From positions 1 through 64,000 of the forward strand of contig CACPQM010000007.1 of assembly GCA_902636075.1 (NCBI GenBank): a stretch of DNA of 64,000 bases, given 5' to 3'. The translations under genes and the position numbers were made by a program. Below are positions 52,574 to 62,436 of the stretch, one piece after another (positions within the stretch are counted from its first letter, which is position 1; every line of letters begins with the position of its first letter). A model generated the notes under the pieces. It saw nothing but the letters and a program-made list of their open reading frames with translations, searched no databases and was not told the DNA's origin. The stretch comes from an uncultured Pelagibacteraceae bacterium. GTDB lineage: Bacteria > Pseudomonadota > Alphaproteobacteria > Pelagibacterales > Pelagibacteraceae.

Positions 52574-54205
52574 ATGACAGAAAATTCGAAAGTACTAGCT
52601 TTAAAATACAGACCTCAAGTATTTGAGGATTTAATTGGCCAAGAGATTATTGCTGAAACAATTAAAAATTCAATAATTTCAGACAAGTCACCTAACGCAT
52701 TCTTGTTTACAGGTATCAGGGGAGTAGGAAAAACAACTTTCGCAAGAATAGTTGCAAAGTCATTAAATTGTGAGCATGGAATTGAAAACATGTGTAAGAA
52801 AAAATGTAGTAACTGTGATGCAATTACAAACTCAAATCATATTGATGTTTTGGAAATGGATGCTGCAAGCAAAACAGGTGTTGACGATGTAAGAGAGCTT
52901 ATTGAATTTTCAAGATATGGACCAACAACTGCTAAATATAAAATATTTATTATTGATGAAGTTCATATGTTAAGCAAACAAGCATTTAATGCACTTTTAA
53001 AAACATTAGAGGAACCACCAAAATATTTAAAATTTATTTTTGCAACAACCGAAATCAAAAAAATTCCTGTAACAGTAATATCGAGATGTCAACGTTTTGA
53101 TCTCTCTAGAGTGAAATCTGAAGAGCTTTTTAATTATATAAAAATGATTAAAGACAAAGAAGGCGGTAAAGTTTCTGATGAAGCTTTAAAATTAATTGTT
53201 AAAATTTCAGAAGGATCTGTTAGAGATGCATTATCTTTGTTAGATCGTGGACTTGTAGCCAATCAAAATGATGAGGAATTAAATCTAGATAAAGCACAAA
53301 GTATTTATGGATATTTTGATAAAAGTTCTCTGATAGAACTAATTAAAAATTTGTTTAGTGGTGACGAAAAAAAAGTATTTGAGCTGTATAGAAAAATTTA
53401 TGATTCTGGTGTAGATCCAAAAATTTTTTTGAATGATTTTCTTGAGGTTTTATACTACCTAAAAAATATCAATTTTATAAAATTAGATGGAAATAATTTT
53501 TCTTTAAATGATCAAGATTTTAGTAATCTTTCCAAAATATCTGAAAATTTAGATTCAAAGGACATAATCCTTTTTTGGCAATTCACACTTGATACAATTG
53601 AGGAAATTAACATTGTTTCAAATCCAAATTTATCGGTTGAAATGTTCCTTTTCAGATTAATGAGAATAAAAGGTTTTAAGGAGAAGGATGTTGAGGAGAG
53701 CTTTACTGGAAAAAATCCTGATACTTTAATTAAAGAACCTGAAAAAAAAATTACAAGTAAAACAATAGATCAAATCAAAAATGTTTCACAACAAGAAAAA
53801 ATTGAACCAAATTTAAATAAAGATGAAGTAATTAATGAACTTAAAATAGGTTCATTTGAAAGTTTGATAAATCTATGTACGGAGAGAAAAGAAGCTAAGC
53901 TTAAATATGAGCTTGAAACTAATACAAATTTAGTTTCATTCTCTGAGGGTTTAATAGAAATATCTTTTAATGAAAACTTAGACAAAGACTTTATAAAAAA
54001 TCTATCTAACAAACTTTACGAATGGACATCTAAGAGATGGATTATCTCTCTATCAAAAAACCAAGGACAAATTTCAAAAAAAGAAAAAAATAAAATTGAT
54101 GAGAAAAAAATATTTGATGATGTTAAAAAGTCTGAAGCGTATAAAAAAGTGATCGAAGCATTTCCTGATGCAGAATTAATAAATGTTGAGTTGAAGGAGG
54201 ATTAG
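52574..54205 (+). CDS. dnaX: DNA polymerase III subunit tau (and possibly gamma)
   Basis: Clamp-loader ATPase. Walker A is GIRGVGKTT (47-55), the zinc module uses C66, C74, C78 and C81, Walker B is IIDEVHML, and the SRC motif is VISRCQRFDL. Domains I-III end near residue 375; the remaining 170 residues form a short Lys/Glu-rich tau tail that ends in a helical region. ATG at 52574 gives 543 residues and lies 6 nt after SRP RNA, so the leader is the RNA gene itself. An upstream TTG lies inside the ffs stem and is unlikely. Confidence 0.93.
   Translation: MTENSKVLALKYRPQVFEDLIGQEIIAETIKNSIISDKSPNAFLFTGIRGVGKTTFARIVAKSLNCEHGIENMCKKKCSNCDAITNSNHIDVLEMDAASKTGVDDVRELIEFSRYGPTTAKYKIFIIDEVHMLSKQAFNALLKTLEEPPKYLKFIFATTEIKKIPVTVISRCQRFDLSRVKSEELFNYIKMIKDKEGGKVSDEALKLIVKISEGSVRDALSLLDRGLVANQNDEELNLDKAQSIYGYFDKSSLIELIKNLFSGDEKKVFELYRKIYDSGVDPKIFLNDFLEVLYYLKNINFIKLDGNNFSLNDQDFSNLSKISENLDSKDIILFWQFTLDTIEEINIVSNPNLSVEMFLFRLMRIKGFKEKDVEESFTGKNPDTLIKEPEKKITSKTIDQIKNVSQQEKIEPNLNKDEVINELKIGSFESLINLCTERKEAKLKYELETNTNLVSFSEGLIEISFNENLDKDFIKNLSNKLYEWTSKRWIISLSKNQGQISKKEKNKIDEKKIFDDVKKSEAYKKVIEAFPDAELINVELKED
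53741..53760 (+). promoter_or_regulatory. Candidate slippage site giving a gamma-like DnaX
   Basis: G followed by nine A residues (53742-53750) covers codons 390-392 (GAA AAA AAA A). A -1 shift, or one extra A in the mRNA, gives AAT TAC AAG TAA and stops at 53758-53760. The product would be about 395 residues, ending just after domain III, where gamma ends in E. coli and Thermus. Confidence 0.4.
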
Positions 54206-54206
54206 A

Positions 54207-54524
54207 ATGACTGATTTTTCAAAATTAATGGAAAAAGCTAAAGAGATTGAAAGTAAAATGAAAGAAAGCCAAGAAAATATTAAAAAGATTGAGGTTGAAG
54301 GTGTCTCAGGAGCTAATGATGTAAAGGTTACCTTAAATGGAGAGGGAACCATGATCTCAATTAAACTTAGTGAAAATGTTTTAAAAGAAGAAAAAGTAAT
54401 ACTAGAAGATCTTATTACTGCTGCACATAATAACGCAAAATCACAACTTAAATCAAAAACTGCAGAGGAAATTTCTAAGGCCTCAGGAAATTTTGGAATA
54501 CCTGGATTTAAGTGGCCTTTATAA
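54207..54524 (+). CDS. Nucleoid-associated protein, YbaB/EbfC family
   Basis: Small DNA-binding protein (105 residues). It starts 1 nt after dnaX. The pattern MEKAKEIESKMKESQENIKKIEVEGVSGANDVKVTLNGEG (across residues 7-46) and the C-terminal GNFGIPGFKWPL are typical. The dnaX-ybaB-recR order is conserved in many bacteria. A GGAGG in the end of dnaX serves as its ribosome site. Confidence 0.94.
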   Translation: MTDFSKLMEKAKEIESKMKESQENIKKIEVEGVSGANDVKVTLNGEGTMISIKLSENVLKEEKVILEDLITAAHNNAKSQLKSKTAEEISKASGNFGIPGFKWPL

Positions 54525-54529
54525 TTTAA

Positions 54530-55141
54530 ATGCAAAATATTCCTGAAATAGAAAATTTAATCAAACTTATATCTAAGTTACCAGGGCTAGGACCTAAGTC
54601 TGCAAAAAGAATAATATTAAAAATGATTAATAACCGACAAGAATTACTAAAGCCATTGGCTCAAAATTTGAGTGAAGTTTTTAAAAATATTGTTAGATGT
54701 AAAATTTGTGGAACATTGAAGCCTAATACAATTAATTGTAATTATAATAATTGCGAAATAGTAGAAAAAAAATATAATAAAATTTGTGTTGTAGAAAATA
54801 TTTCAGATCAGTGGGCAATAGAAAGTTCTTCAATTTTTCAAGGTTACTTCCATATTTTAGGAGGGACTCTCTCAAACAATAATAATAGTAATAGAGAGGA
54901 CTTGCTTATTAACTCTCTTATAGAAAGAATAAATAAAGATGATATTGAAGAAGTAATTTTAGCAACTAGCGCAACTGTAGAAGGTCAAACTACAGCATTT
55001 TATATTCAAGATAGTCTAAAAAAAACTGACGTCAAAGTTTCAAAACTAGCCCAAGGTTTACCAGTAGGTGGAGAAATCGAAAATTTAGATGATGGTACTC
55101 TTATATCTGCATTTAAAAATAGAAAAAAAATAGAGGCTTAA
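54530..55141 (+). CDS. recR: Recombination protein RecR
   Basis: Ring-forming DNA-binding protein of the RecFOR pathway. A helix-hairpin-helix (LPGLGPKSAKRI) is followed by a zinc-binding segment with C58, C61 and further Cys up to residue 76. The TOPRIM domain reads EEVILATSATVEGQTTAFYI, and the C-terminal LAQGLPVGGEIENLDDGTL is diagnostic. Length 203 is normal. Its stop touches the convergent glcB stop with no base between. Confidence 0.94.
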   Translation: MQNIPEIENLIKLISKLPGLGPKSAKRIILKMINNRQELLKPLAQNLSEVFKNIVRCKICGTLKPNTINCNYNNCEIVEKKYNKICVVENISDQWAIESSSIFQGYFHILGGTLSNNNNSNREDLLINSLIERINKDDIEEVILATSATVEGQTTAFYIQDSLKKTDVKVSKLAQGLPVGGEIENLDDGTLISAFKNRKKIEA

Positions 55142-57292
55142 TTAGCTTTTTTTAATTAATCTGTTTAAATGTAAGAGAGGTTCTGTATAGCCAGAAGGCT
55201 GTGACTTTCCATGAAAAATTAATTCACATGCTGCTTTAAAGGCAATAGATTTATCATACTCTGGAGACATACTTTCGTAGTTAGTATCGTCTTCATTCTG
55301 TTTATCAACAACTTTTGCCATTTTTTTTAGAATTTCAAGAACCTGTCTATTTGAACATAAGCCATGATGAAGCCAATTGGCAATATGTTGAGATGAAATT
55401 CTTAACGTTGCTCTATCTTCCATTAATCCAATATCATTTATATCTGGGACTTTGGAACAACCTATACCTTGATCAATCCATCTGACTACATAACCTAAAA
55501 TAGTTTGAGCAGAATTTGAAATTTCAGTATTAATTTCATCAATAGACCAATTAGGACGATTTGCTATTGGAATAGTAAGAAGATCAGACAATTTTGATGG
55601 CTCTCTTTTTAATATTGCTTTTTGTTTTTCAAAAACATTTACTTCATGATAGTGCATAACATGTAATGCTGCGGCAGTTGGTGAAGGAACCCAAGCACAA
55701 TTTGCGCCTGCATTTACATGTCCAATCTTTTGTTCCATCATTTCATTCATTTTATCAGGCATGGCCCACATCCCTTTACCTATTTGAGCAACTCCTGAAA
55801 AACCACATTTTAAGCCTATATCTACATTATTATCCTCATAGGTTTTAATCCATTTAGACGCTTTCATATCTCCTTTTTTGATCATTGGTCCAGCTTCCAT
55901 TGAAGTGTGCATCTCATCACCAGTTCTATCTAAAAATCCAGTGTTGATAAAAAATACTCTATCTTTAAGTGTTCTAATACATTCTTTAAGGTTTGCAGAT
56001 GTTCTTCTTTCTTCATCCATAATTCCACACTTAATCGTGTTTTTTTCTAATTTTAAAACTTCTTCGACTTTTGTAAAAATTAAATTAGCAAATTCTGTCT
56101 CCTCTGGCCCATGCATTTTTGGTTTTACGATATAAATTGACCCTTCTCTTGAATTACCTTTTCTTTTCAAATCATGAATACAAGCTGCTGAAGTTATAAA
56201 AGCATCCATTATTCCCTCAGGAACTTCTGATCCATCATTTAAAGTGATTGAAGGGTTTGTCATTAGGTGCCCAACATTTCTCACAAGTAAAAGACTTCTA
56301 CCATGAAGTTTTAACTTTTCACCATTTGATGATATATAACTTCTATCTGGATTAAGTTTTCTTTCTAATTCTTTACCGTTTTTTTCAAATATTGACTTTA
56401 AATTTCCTTTCATCAATCCTAGCCAATTTCTATAACAAGTTACTTTATCCTCAGCATCGACTGCTGCAACACTATCTTCATGGTCACAAATTGTTGAAAC
56501 AGCAGACTCAATTATAATATCGCTTATGCCAGCAGCATCTCTTGCAGCACTAAATGCTCTAGGATTAATAATTATTTCAAGATGAAGATTATTATTTTTT
56601 AAGATTATAGCATTTGGTTTAGCTGCATCACCTCTGTAACCAATAAACTTCTCTAAATCTGATAAATTATATTCTTTATTTTCCTTATAAATTGAAAGTT
56701 TTTTATTATTTACTGCTAAACCAGTAATATCTTTCCAGTCAAGATCGTTTATTGGAAAATATTTGTTCAAAAAGTTTCTAGTGTATTTGATCACTTCTTG
56801 TCCTCTTAAAGGATCATATTTTTCACTTCCACTTTCTTCAGACTCTATTATATTTGATCCATAAAGACTGTCATATAAGCTTACCCACCTTGCATTCGCA
56901 GCATTCAAGCTATATCTAGAATTCATTATTGGAACAACTAATTGTGGCCCTGCTATATTAGATATTTCTTCATCTAAATTTTTAGTTGTTATTTTAAAAT
57001 CTTCACCTTCTTTTTTTAAATAACCTATTTCTTCCAAAAAATTTTTATATTTATTATAGTCAATCTCGTGGTCTCTATTTTTTTTATGCCACAGATCTAT
57101 TTCTTGTTGTAATGTCTCTCTGATTTCGAGTAATTTTTTATTTTTAGGCGCTAATTCATGCACCACTTTGTCAAAACCTTTCCAGAACTCGTCAGGACCA
57201 ACATTAGTATCCTGTAAAAGCTCATTTTTGACAAAATCAGCCAGTTCTTTTGCTACAGATAAGTTGTGTATTTTGATGTATTGCTCTCTCAT
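55142..57292 (-). CDS. glcB: Malate synthase G
   Basis: Condenses glyoxylate with acetyl-CoA to malate. Family blocks include [59 protein letters not shown] and the C-terminal [20 protein letters not shown] with the catalytic Asp (given here in parts). At 716 residues it is the large monomeric G isoform. No isocitrate lyase adjoins it. The upstream spacer is only 96 bp and contains no glycine riboswitch, unlike the glcB leader reported from SAR11. Confidence 0.94.
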   Translation of the reverse strand: MREQYIKIHNLSVAKELADFVKNELLQDTNVGPDEFWKGFDKVVHELAPKNKKLLEIRETLQQEIDLWHKKNRDHEIDYNKYKNFLEEIGYLKKEGEDFKITTKNLDEEISNIAGPQLVVPIMNSRYSLNAANARWVSLYDSLYGSNIIESEESGSEKYDPLRGQEVIKYTRNFLNKYFPINDLDWKDITGLAVNNKKLSIYKENKEYNLSDLEKFIGYRGDAAKPNAIILKNNNLHLEIIINPRAFSAARDAAGISDIIIESAVSTICDHEDSVAAVDAEDKVTCYRNWLGLMKGNLKSIFEKNGKELERKLNPDRSYISSNGEKLKLHGRSLLLVRNVGHLMTNPSITLNDGSEVPEGIMDAFITSAACIHDLKRKGNSREGSIYIVKPKMHGPEETEFANLIFTKVEEVLKLEKNTIKCGIMDEERRTSANLKECIRTLKDRVFFINTGFLDRTGDEMHTSMEAGPMIKKGDMKASKWIKTYEDNNVDIGLKCGFSGVAQIGKGMWAMPDKMNEMMEQKIGHVNAGANCAWVPSPTAAALHVMHYHEVNVFEKQKAILKREPSKLSDLLTIPIANRPNWSIDEINTEISNSAQTILGYVVRWIDQGIGCSKVPDINDIGLMEDRATLRISSQHIANWLHHGLCSNRQVLEILKKMAKVVDKQNEDDTNYESMSPEYDKSIAFKAACELIFHGKSQPSGYTEPLLHLNRLIKKS

Positions 57293-57306
57293 AAATTGAA
57301 AATCTT

Positions 57307-57335
57307 ATAATAAATTGTCATTTTTGCGCAATCAA
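57307..57335 (-). promoter_or_regulatory. Candidate glcB promoter
   Basis: On the minus strand: TTGATT (57335-57330), a 17-nt spacer and TATTAT (57312-57307). Transcription would begin about 8 nt before the glcB ATG, leaving no room for a leader riboswitch. Confidence 0.4.
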
Positions 57336-57346
57336 AATTACTTATT

Positions 57347-57377
57347 TTAACAATTTATTGCCTTTTTTGTTTATAAT
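57347..57377 (+). promoter_or_regulatory. Candidate accA promoter
   Basis: TTAACA at 57347-57352, 19-nt spacer and a perfect TATAAT at 57372-57377, 11 nt before the accA ATG. The start site would be about 5 nt before the ATG. Confidence 0.4.
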
Positions 57378-57388
57378 ACATGCTTTAA

Positions 57389-58495
57389 ATGAAAAATTAC
57401 CTAAATTTTGAAACAGATATTAAAAATCTTGAGGAGGAATTAGATAAACTAAAAGACCCTTATAATCAGGAAGGTTTATCTGAAGTCGATACTTCAAGAA
57501 TAAGTAAAGTTGAAGAAGAAATAAATGAAAAGTTAGAGAAAATTTATTCTAACTTAGATCCATGGCAGACAGCATTAGTTGCTCGTCATGAAGATAGACC
57601 TAAAGCAAAATTTTTTGTTGAAAATCTTTTTGATGATTTTATCCAACTTTCTGGGGATAGGTATTATGGTGAGGACAAAGCCGTTATAGCTGGTTTTGCA
57701 AAATTCGATGGCAAATCTGTTTTAGTAATTGGTCAAGAAAAGGGTTCAGATCTTAATAAAAGAATAGATCATAATTTTGGAATGATGAGACCCGAGGGTT
57801 ACAGAAAAACAATTAGACTTATGGAGTTAGCTAACAAGTTTAAAATTCCAATTATTTCTATTGTAGATACTCCAGGAGCATATCCAGGAGTTGGCGCAGA
57901 AGAAAGAGGTCAGGCTGAAGCAATAGCAAAATCTATTGAATGCTCTATGAAGTTAACAGTCCCTACAATTGCAATAATAATTGGAGAGGGTGGATCTGGA
58001 GGAGCAATAGCTTTAGCATCATCTAATAAAGTGATTATGCTTCAAAACGCAATATACTCTGTCATTTCTCCAGAAGGATGTGCTACCATTTTATGGAGAG
58101 ACCCCAAAAAAACTTTAGAGGCTGCAACTGCAATGAAAATGTCATCTAGCGACCTTTTAAAATTGAATATAATTGATGAAATAATTCCAGAACCAGTTGG
58201 CGGTGCACACAGAGATAAAGATCTGATTTTGGATAACGTAAGAGATTCATTAAAGAAAAATTTAGATTTTTTTCAGACAATGGATAAAGATGAAATTCTT
58301 AATCATAGAAAAAACAAATTTTTGTCAATTGGGAGAAATAAAGGATTTACAACACAATCAGATGATAGAAATGATTTATCTATGAAAGCAAGTGCATTAG
58401 AAAATATTTATCAAAACTTTAAAAAGAATTCTAAAATTTATTATGGTGTATCTGCTGCAGTTTTATTAATATTATTCTTAAGCATTCTTTTATAA
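57389..58495 (+). CDS. accA: Acetyl-CoA carboxylase carboxyltransferase subunit alpha with C-terminal membrane tail
   Basis: Alpha half of the carboxyltransferase. An N-terminal helical region with NLDPWQTALVARHEDRP precedes the core with GFAKFDGKSVLVIG, GMMRPEGYRKTIRLM, DTPGAYPGVGAEERGQ, GEGGSGGAIALA and ISPEGCATILWRD. Usual AccA ends near residue 320 at the RxxKFLxIGR block; here 50 further residues end in a hydrophobic helix (about 350-368, YGVSAAVLLILFLSILL). That tail resembles a C-terminal membrane anchor. The last 6 bases overlap secA on the opposite strand. Confidence 0.93.
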   Translation: MKNYLNFETDIKNLEEELDKLKDPYNQEGLSEVDTSRISKVEEEINEKLEKIYSNLDPWQTALVARHEDRPKAKFFVENLFDDFIQLSGDRYYGEDKAVIAGFAKFDGKSVLVIGQEKGSDLNKRIDHNFGMMRPEGYRKTIRLMELANKFKIPIISIVDTPGAYPGVGAEERGQAEAIAKSIECSMKLTVPTIAIIIGEGGSGGAIALASSNKVIMLQNAIYSVISPEGCATILWRDPKKTLEAATAMKMSSSDLLKLNIIDEIIPEPVGGAHRDKDLILDNVRDSLKKNLDFFQTMDKDEILNHRKNKFLSIGRNKGFTTQSDDRNDLSMKASALENIYQNFKKNSKIYYGVSAAVLLILFLSILL

Positions 58496-61036
58496 AGCAC
58501 CACAACAATGCTTGAACTTTTTCCCTGTTGCCTCACATCTTTCGTTTCTAGAAATTTTTCCTTCTCTATTTGTTACAAGTAAACATTTTGGGTTATTATT
58601 TGTATTTATACTTTTTTCATTTTGAACATCATTTTGATCATCATTTTTTTCTATAAGTTTTAAATTAAATAAAATTGTAATTAAATCATACTTAAGTTTA
58701 CTTAATAAATTTTCAAAAAGTGTAAATGCCTCTTTTTTATATTCTACCAAAGGATCTCTTTGTCCATAAGATCTTAAACCAATGACTTGTCTTAATTGTT
58801 CTAAATATTGAATATGTAATTTCCAATTTTGATCAATTAATTGTAAAAAAATTCTTTTTTCTATCTCGTAATATTGTTCTTCGTTTAACATTTTTATTCT
58901 CTCTTCTTTTGAACTTTTAAATTTATTTTTAATTTTTTCTTCAAACACTTTATTTTCAAGATTAACTAATTCATTAATTTCACTCTCTTCAAATGATTTT
59001 CCAAATAAAGATTTTAATTGCATATGGATTTCATTTGATCCTGCGTTCGCTAACTTTTTTGTTTTCTTAAGTTTCAAATCATCAATAATTTCACTCAGAA
59101 AATTTTCAGAATATTGCTTGGAGTCTTTATTTTCTATTACTTCATTTCTTTGCGAAAATATTACTTGCCTTTGATCGTTTAAAACATTGTCAAACTTCAA
59201 AAGAGTTTTTCTAATATCAAAATTTCTTGCCTCAACTTTTTGTTGTGCTCTTTCTAATGCTTTATTTATCCATGGATGGTCTATACTTTCTCCATCTTTA
59301 AGCCCAAGCTTTTCAAGTATATTATTCATAGACTCAGACCCAAATATTCTCATTAAATCGTCTTCTAAGCTTACATAGAATATAGAGCTACCTTCATCAC
59401 CTTGTCTTCCCGATCTACCTCTTGCTTGATTATCTACTCTTCTACTTTCCATCCTTTCTGTACCAATAACAAACAATCCTCCCAATCTTTTTATTTCAGC
59501 TTTATCACTCTCATCCTGACCTCCTAATTTGATGTCAACTCCCCTTCCTGAAATACTTGTAGTAATAATTATCGAGTTTCTTTTTCCTGCATCTGCAATA
59601 ATTTCAGCTTCTCTTTGATGATTTTTTGCATTTAAAACTGTGTGTTTAATATTTTTTTTATCTAATAGATTTGAGAAGTGTTCAGACTTATTAATACTTG
59701 AGGTAAAAACTAATAATGGTTGTCCTTTTGCATTACATTCAACAATCTTACTAATTATTGCTTCATCTTTTTCTTTACTTGTTCTAAATATTTGATCATT
59801 CGAATCTTTTCTAATCATTTGCTTATTAGTAGGAATTGACACTACTGGAAGATTATAAATTTCAAAAAACTCTTCTGATTCTGTTAATGCTGTTCCAGTA
59901 CATCCAGCTATTTTTTTATAAAGCTTGAAGAAATTTTGGTAGGTAATTGATGCTAAAGTTTGATTTTCAGCATTAATTGTTAAATTTTCTTTTGCCTCTA
60001 GACTTTGATGAAGACCATCACCAAACCTTCTTCCAGGTAATTGTCTACCTGTTTGTTCATCAATTATTATTATTTGCCCATCTTTTACAATGTAATCTCT
60101 ACCACTCTGAAAAAGATGGATTGCACGTAATGATTGATTAACTAAATGAACAATATGTAAGTTTTCTGGATCATAAAAATTTTTATTTTTAAGTATTCCA
60201 GCATTTGAAAATATACTTTCAACATTATCCACACCTTTATTAGTTAATAAAATATTTCTATCTTTTTCATCTATTTCAAAATCCTCTTTTTTTAGATTTT
60301 TTACAAGTTTATCAACAGCTATATATTGGTTTGTTTTGTCTTCTGTTGCTCCTGAAATTATTAGAGGTGTTCTAGCCTCATCAATTAAACAAGAGTCAAT
60401 TTCATCAACAATCGCATAATTATGTTCTCTTTGAACCATGGATTCTTTTGTAAATTTCATATTATCCCTTAAATAATCGAAGCCCAATTCACTATTAGTA
60501 GAATAAGTTATATCTTTTGAATAATTTTCTTTTCTCTCTAAATCATCTTGCCCAGTATTAATATATCCACAGGTTAAACCTAAAAACTCATAAATCTTTC
60601 CCATATTCTCGCTATCTCTCTTAGCCAAATAATCATTTACAGTTACTATATGGACACCTTTTTTTTCTAGAGCATTAAGGAAAGCTGAAAGAGCTATGGT
60701 TAATGTTTTACCTTCTCCAGTTTTCATTTCTGCAATTTTATTCTCATGGATTACAACACCACCAATTAGCTGAACATCAAAGTGTCTTTCATTTCTAATT
60801 CTTTTAGAGGCTTCCCTAACCATTGAGAAAGCTTCAGGCAGCACGTCGTTTAAACTTTTACCATTTTTTATTTCTTCAATTAGTTTCTCGGTTTTTTTTG
60901 GGAACATTTCGTCAGATAAATTTTCTAAATCTTTTTCTAAATGATTAACTTTATTGACTATTTGTTGAATTCGGCCTAGTTCCTTTTCATTTCCGCTTTT
61001 AATAAGCTTTGAAAATATATTAAGTGGGTTGAACAT
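58490..61036 (-). CDS. secA: Preprotein translocase ATPase SecA
   Basis: Motor of Sec export. The DEAD-type nucleotide domain 1 has MKTGEGKT and VDEIDS, followed by TVNDYLAKRD and NSELGFDYLRDNM. NBD2 has TTSISGRGVDIKLGG and RRVDNQARGRSGRQGDEG. Length 848 is normal. The C-terminal SecB/zinc tail is aberrant: the usual CxCx8CH reads C834-EATGKKFKH-C844-C845, losing the second Cys, with a further C818 upstream. The 58-bp spacer to argJ must hold both promoters. Confidence 0.95.
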   Translation of the reverse strand: MFNPLNIFSKLIKSGNEKELGRIQQIVNKVNHLEKDLENLSDEMFPKKTEKLIEEIKNGKSLNDVLPEAFSMVREASKRIRNERHFDVQLIGGVVIHENKIAEMKTGEGKTLTIALSAFLNALEKKGVHIVTVNDYLAKRDSENMGKIYEFLGLTCGYINTGQDDLERKENYSKDITYSTNSELGFDYLRDNMKFTKESMVQREHNYAIVDEIDSCLIDEARTPLIISGATEDKTNQYIAVDKLVKNLKKEDFEIDEKDRNILLTNKGVDNVESIFSNAGILKNKNFYDPENLHIVHLVNQSLRAIHLFQSGRDYIVKDGQIIIIDEQTGRQLPGRRFGDGLHQSLEAKENLTINAENQTLASITYQNFFKLYKKIAGCTGTALTESEEFFEIYNLPVVSIPTNKQMIRKDSNDQIFRTSKEKDEAIISKIVECNAKGQPLLVFTSSINKSEHFSNLLDKKNIKHTVLNAKNHQREAEIIADAGKRNSIIITTSISGRGVDIKLGGQDESDKAEIKRLGGLFVIGTERMESRRVDNQARGRSGRQGDEGSSIFYVSLEDDLMRIFGSESMNNILEKLGLKDGESIDHPWINKALERAQQKVEARNFDIRKTLLKFDNVLNDQRQVIFSQRNEVIENKDSKQYSENFLSEIIDDLKLKKTKKLANAGSNEIHMQLKSLFGKSFEESEINELVNLENKVFEEKIKNKFKSSKEERIKMLNEEQYYEIEKRIFLQLIDQNWKLHIQYLEQLRQVIGLRSYGQRDPLVEYKKEAFTLFENLLSKLKYDLITILFNLKLIEKNDDQNDVQNEKSINTNNNPKCLLVTNREGKISRNERCEATGKKFKHCCGAL

Positions 61037-61094
61037 TTTGATATAAAATTAAATATTAGAAATATATAGTAATTAATTAATTATTTTAAATATC

Positions 61095-62396
61095 ATGAAA
61101 TTTAACATAAACAATTTTATAAATACTAGCAGTCAAAGCTCTAAAATTGTTGATTTTCAAGATTTAGATCATATTGATGGAGTTTCAATTTCTGCAGTAA
61201 GCGCTGGCTTATATAAATTTAAGAGAGATGAATTAGTTTTATTTTATTTTAGAGATGGTGCAAATTATGCCTCCGTATATACCCAATCAAAATTAATATC
61301 AGAAAATCTAAAATGGAATAAAAAAATTAAAGCAAAAAAAATATTTGCATTATTAGTTAACACCAGAAATGCCAATGCATTAACAGGTCCACAGGGCTAT
61401 AATGCGTTAAAAAAAATATCTTTAGATTTATCCTCGAAATTAACAGAGATACAGAAAAGAGATGAAGATGTTCCAAAACAAATTTCTTCAAAAGAAATTC
61501 TTTTTGGTTGTACAGGAACTATAGGAGAAAAATTCCCATTAGAAAAAATTAAAGCTTCATTACCAGAATTAGTTGAGAAAATAAAATATACACAAAATAA
61601 ATTAATCTGGATGAAAGCTGCAATGGGCATAATCACAACTGATTTAAAACCAAAAGTATCAATGGCTGAAACTAAAATTTGTTCATCTACAATTAAAATT
61701 TATGGAATTGCAAAAGGCTCAGGTATGATTTATCCAAATATGGCAACAACATTAGGTTATATATTTACTGACGCAACTTTATCTTCATCGGTTTTAAAAG
61801 ATATCTTAAAAAACAATATAAAGACAACTTTCAATGCAATTTCTTGCGATGGTGACACAAGTACAAATGATATGGTTTCGATATTTTCAACAAGTAAAGT
61901 AAATCATCCAGAAATAAAAAAATATAGCGATAGTAGACTTAAAAATTTTAATAAGGCGGTTCATGATGTTTTATTAAATTTAGCTAAACAAGTTGTTTCT
62001 GATGGAGAAGGAGCTTCTAAATTTATTTCTATTAACTGTATCAATTGCAAAACTGAAAAAGATGCAAAAAATATATCATTCAAAATTGCAAACTCATTAT
62101 TAGTAAAGACTGCAATTGCTGGAGAAGATCCAAATTGGGGTAGAGTTGCTATGGCCATCGGAAATAGTGATTCAAAAATTAAAGAACAAAAATTATCTAT
62201 TTCTTTTGGACCATATAAAATTTATCACAAAGGGTCTTTGCACAAATCTTATGAAGAAAAAAAGGTTATGGAATATATGAAAGGTAAATCAATTGAAATA
62301 CAAGTTGATATTGGTCAGGGAATAAAAAATTTTAAATCGTACACTATGGATTTAACAAAAAAATATATTGAAATTAATGCTGATTATAGGACCTAA
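61095..62396 (+). CDS. argJ: Glutamate N-acetyltransferase / amino-acid acetyltransferase
   Basis: Transfers acetyl from N-acetylornithine to glutamate, closing the cyclic arginine pathway. The autocleavage site is KGSGMIYPNMATTLGY, where the Thr of AT-TL becomes the N-terminal nucleophile. GCTGTIGEKFPLEKI precedes it. Downstream, SCDGDTSTNDMV and AGEDPNWGRVAMAIG are conserved. Length 433 is normal. Cyclic synthesis fits the absence of argA and argE from the window, though both could lie elsewhere. Confidence 0.95.
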   Translation: MKFNINNFINTSSQSSKIVDFQDLDHIDGVSISAVSAGLYKFKRDELVLFYFRDGANYASVYTQSKLISENLKWNKKIKAKKIFALLVNTRNANALTGPQGYNALKKISLDLSSKLTEIQKRDEDVPKQISSKEILFGCTGTIGEKFPLEKIKASLPELVEKIKYTQNKLIWMKAAMGIITTDLKPKVSMAETKICSSTIKIYGIAKGSGMIYPNMATTLGYIFTDATLSSSVLKDILKNNIKTTFNAISCDGDTSTNDMVSIFSTSKVNHPEIKKYSDSRLKNFNKAVHDVLLNLAKQVVSDGEGASKFISINCINCKTEKDAKNISFKIANSLLVKTAIAGEDPNWGRVAMAIGNSDSKIKEQKLSISFGPYKIYHKGSLHKSYEEKKVMEYMKGKSIEIQVDIGQGIKNFKSYTMDLTKKYIEINADYRT

Positions 62397-62436
62397 CTAT
62401 ATTGAAATTTCATTGATTAATATTTAAATAATATTC

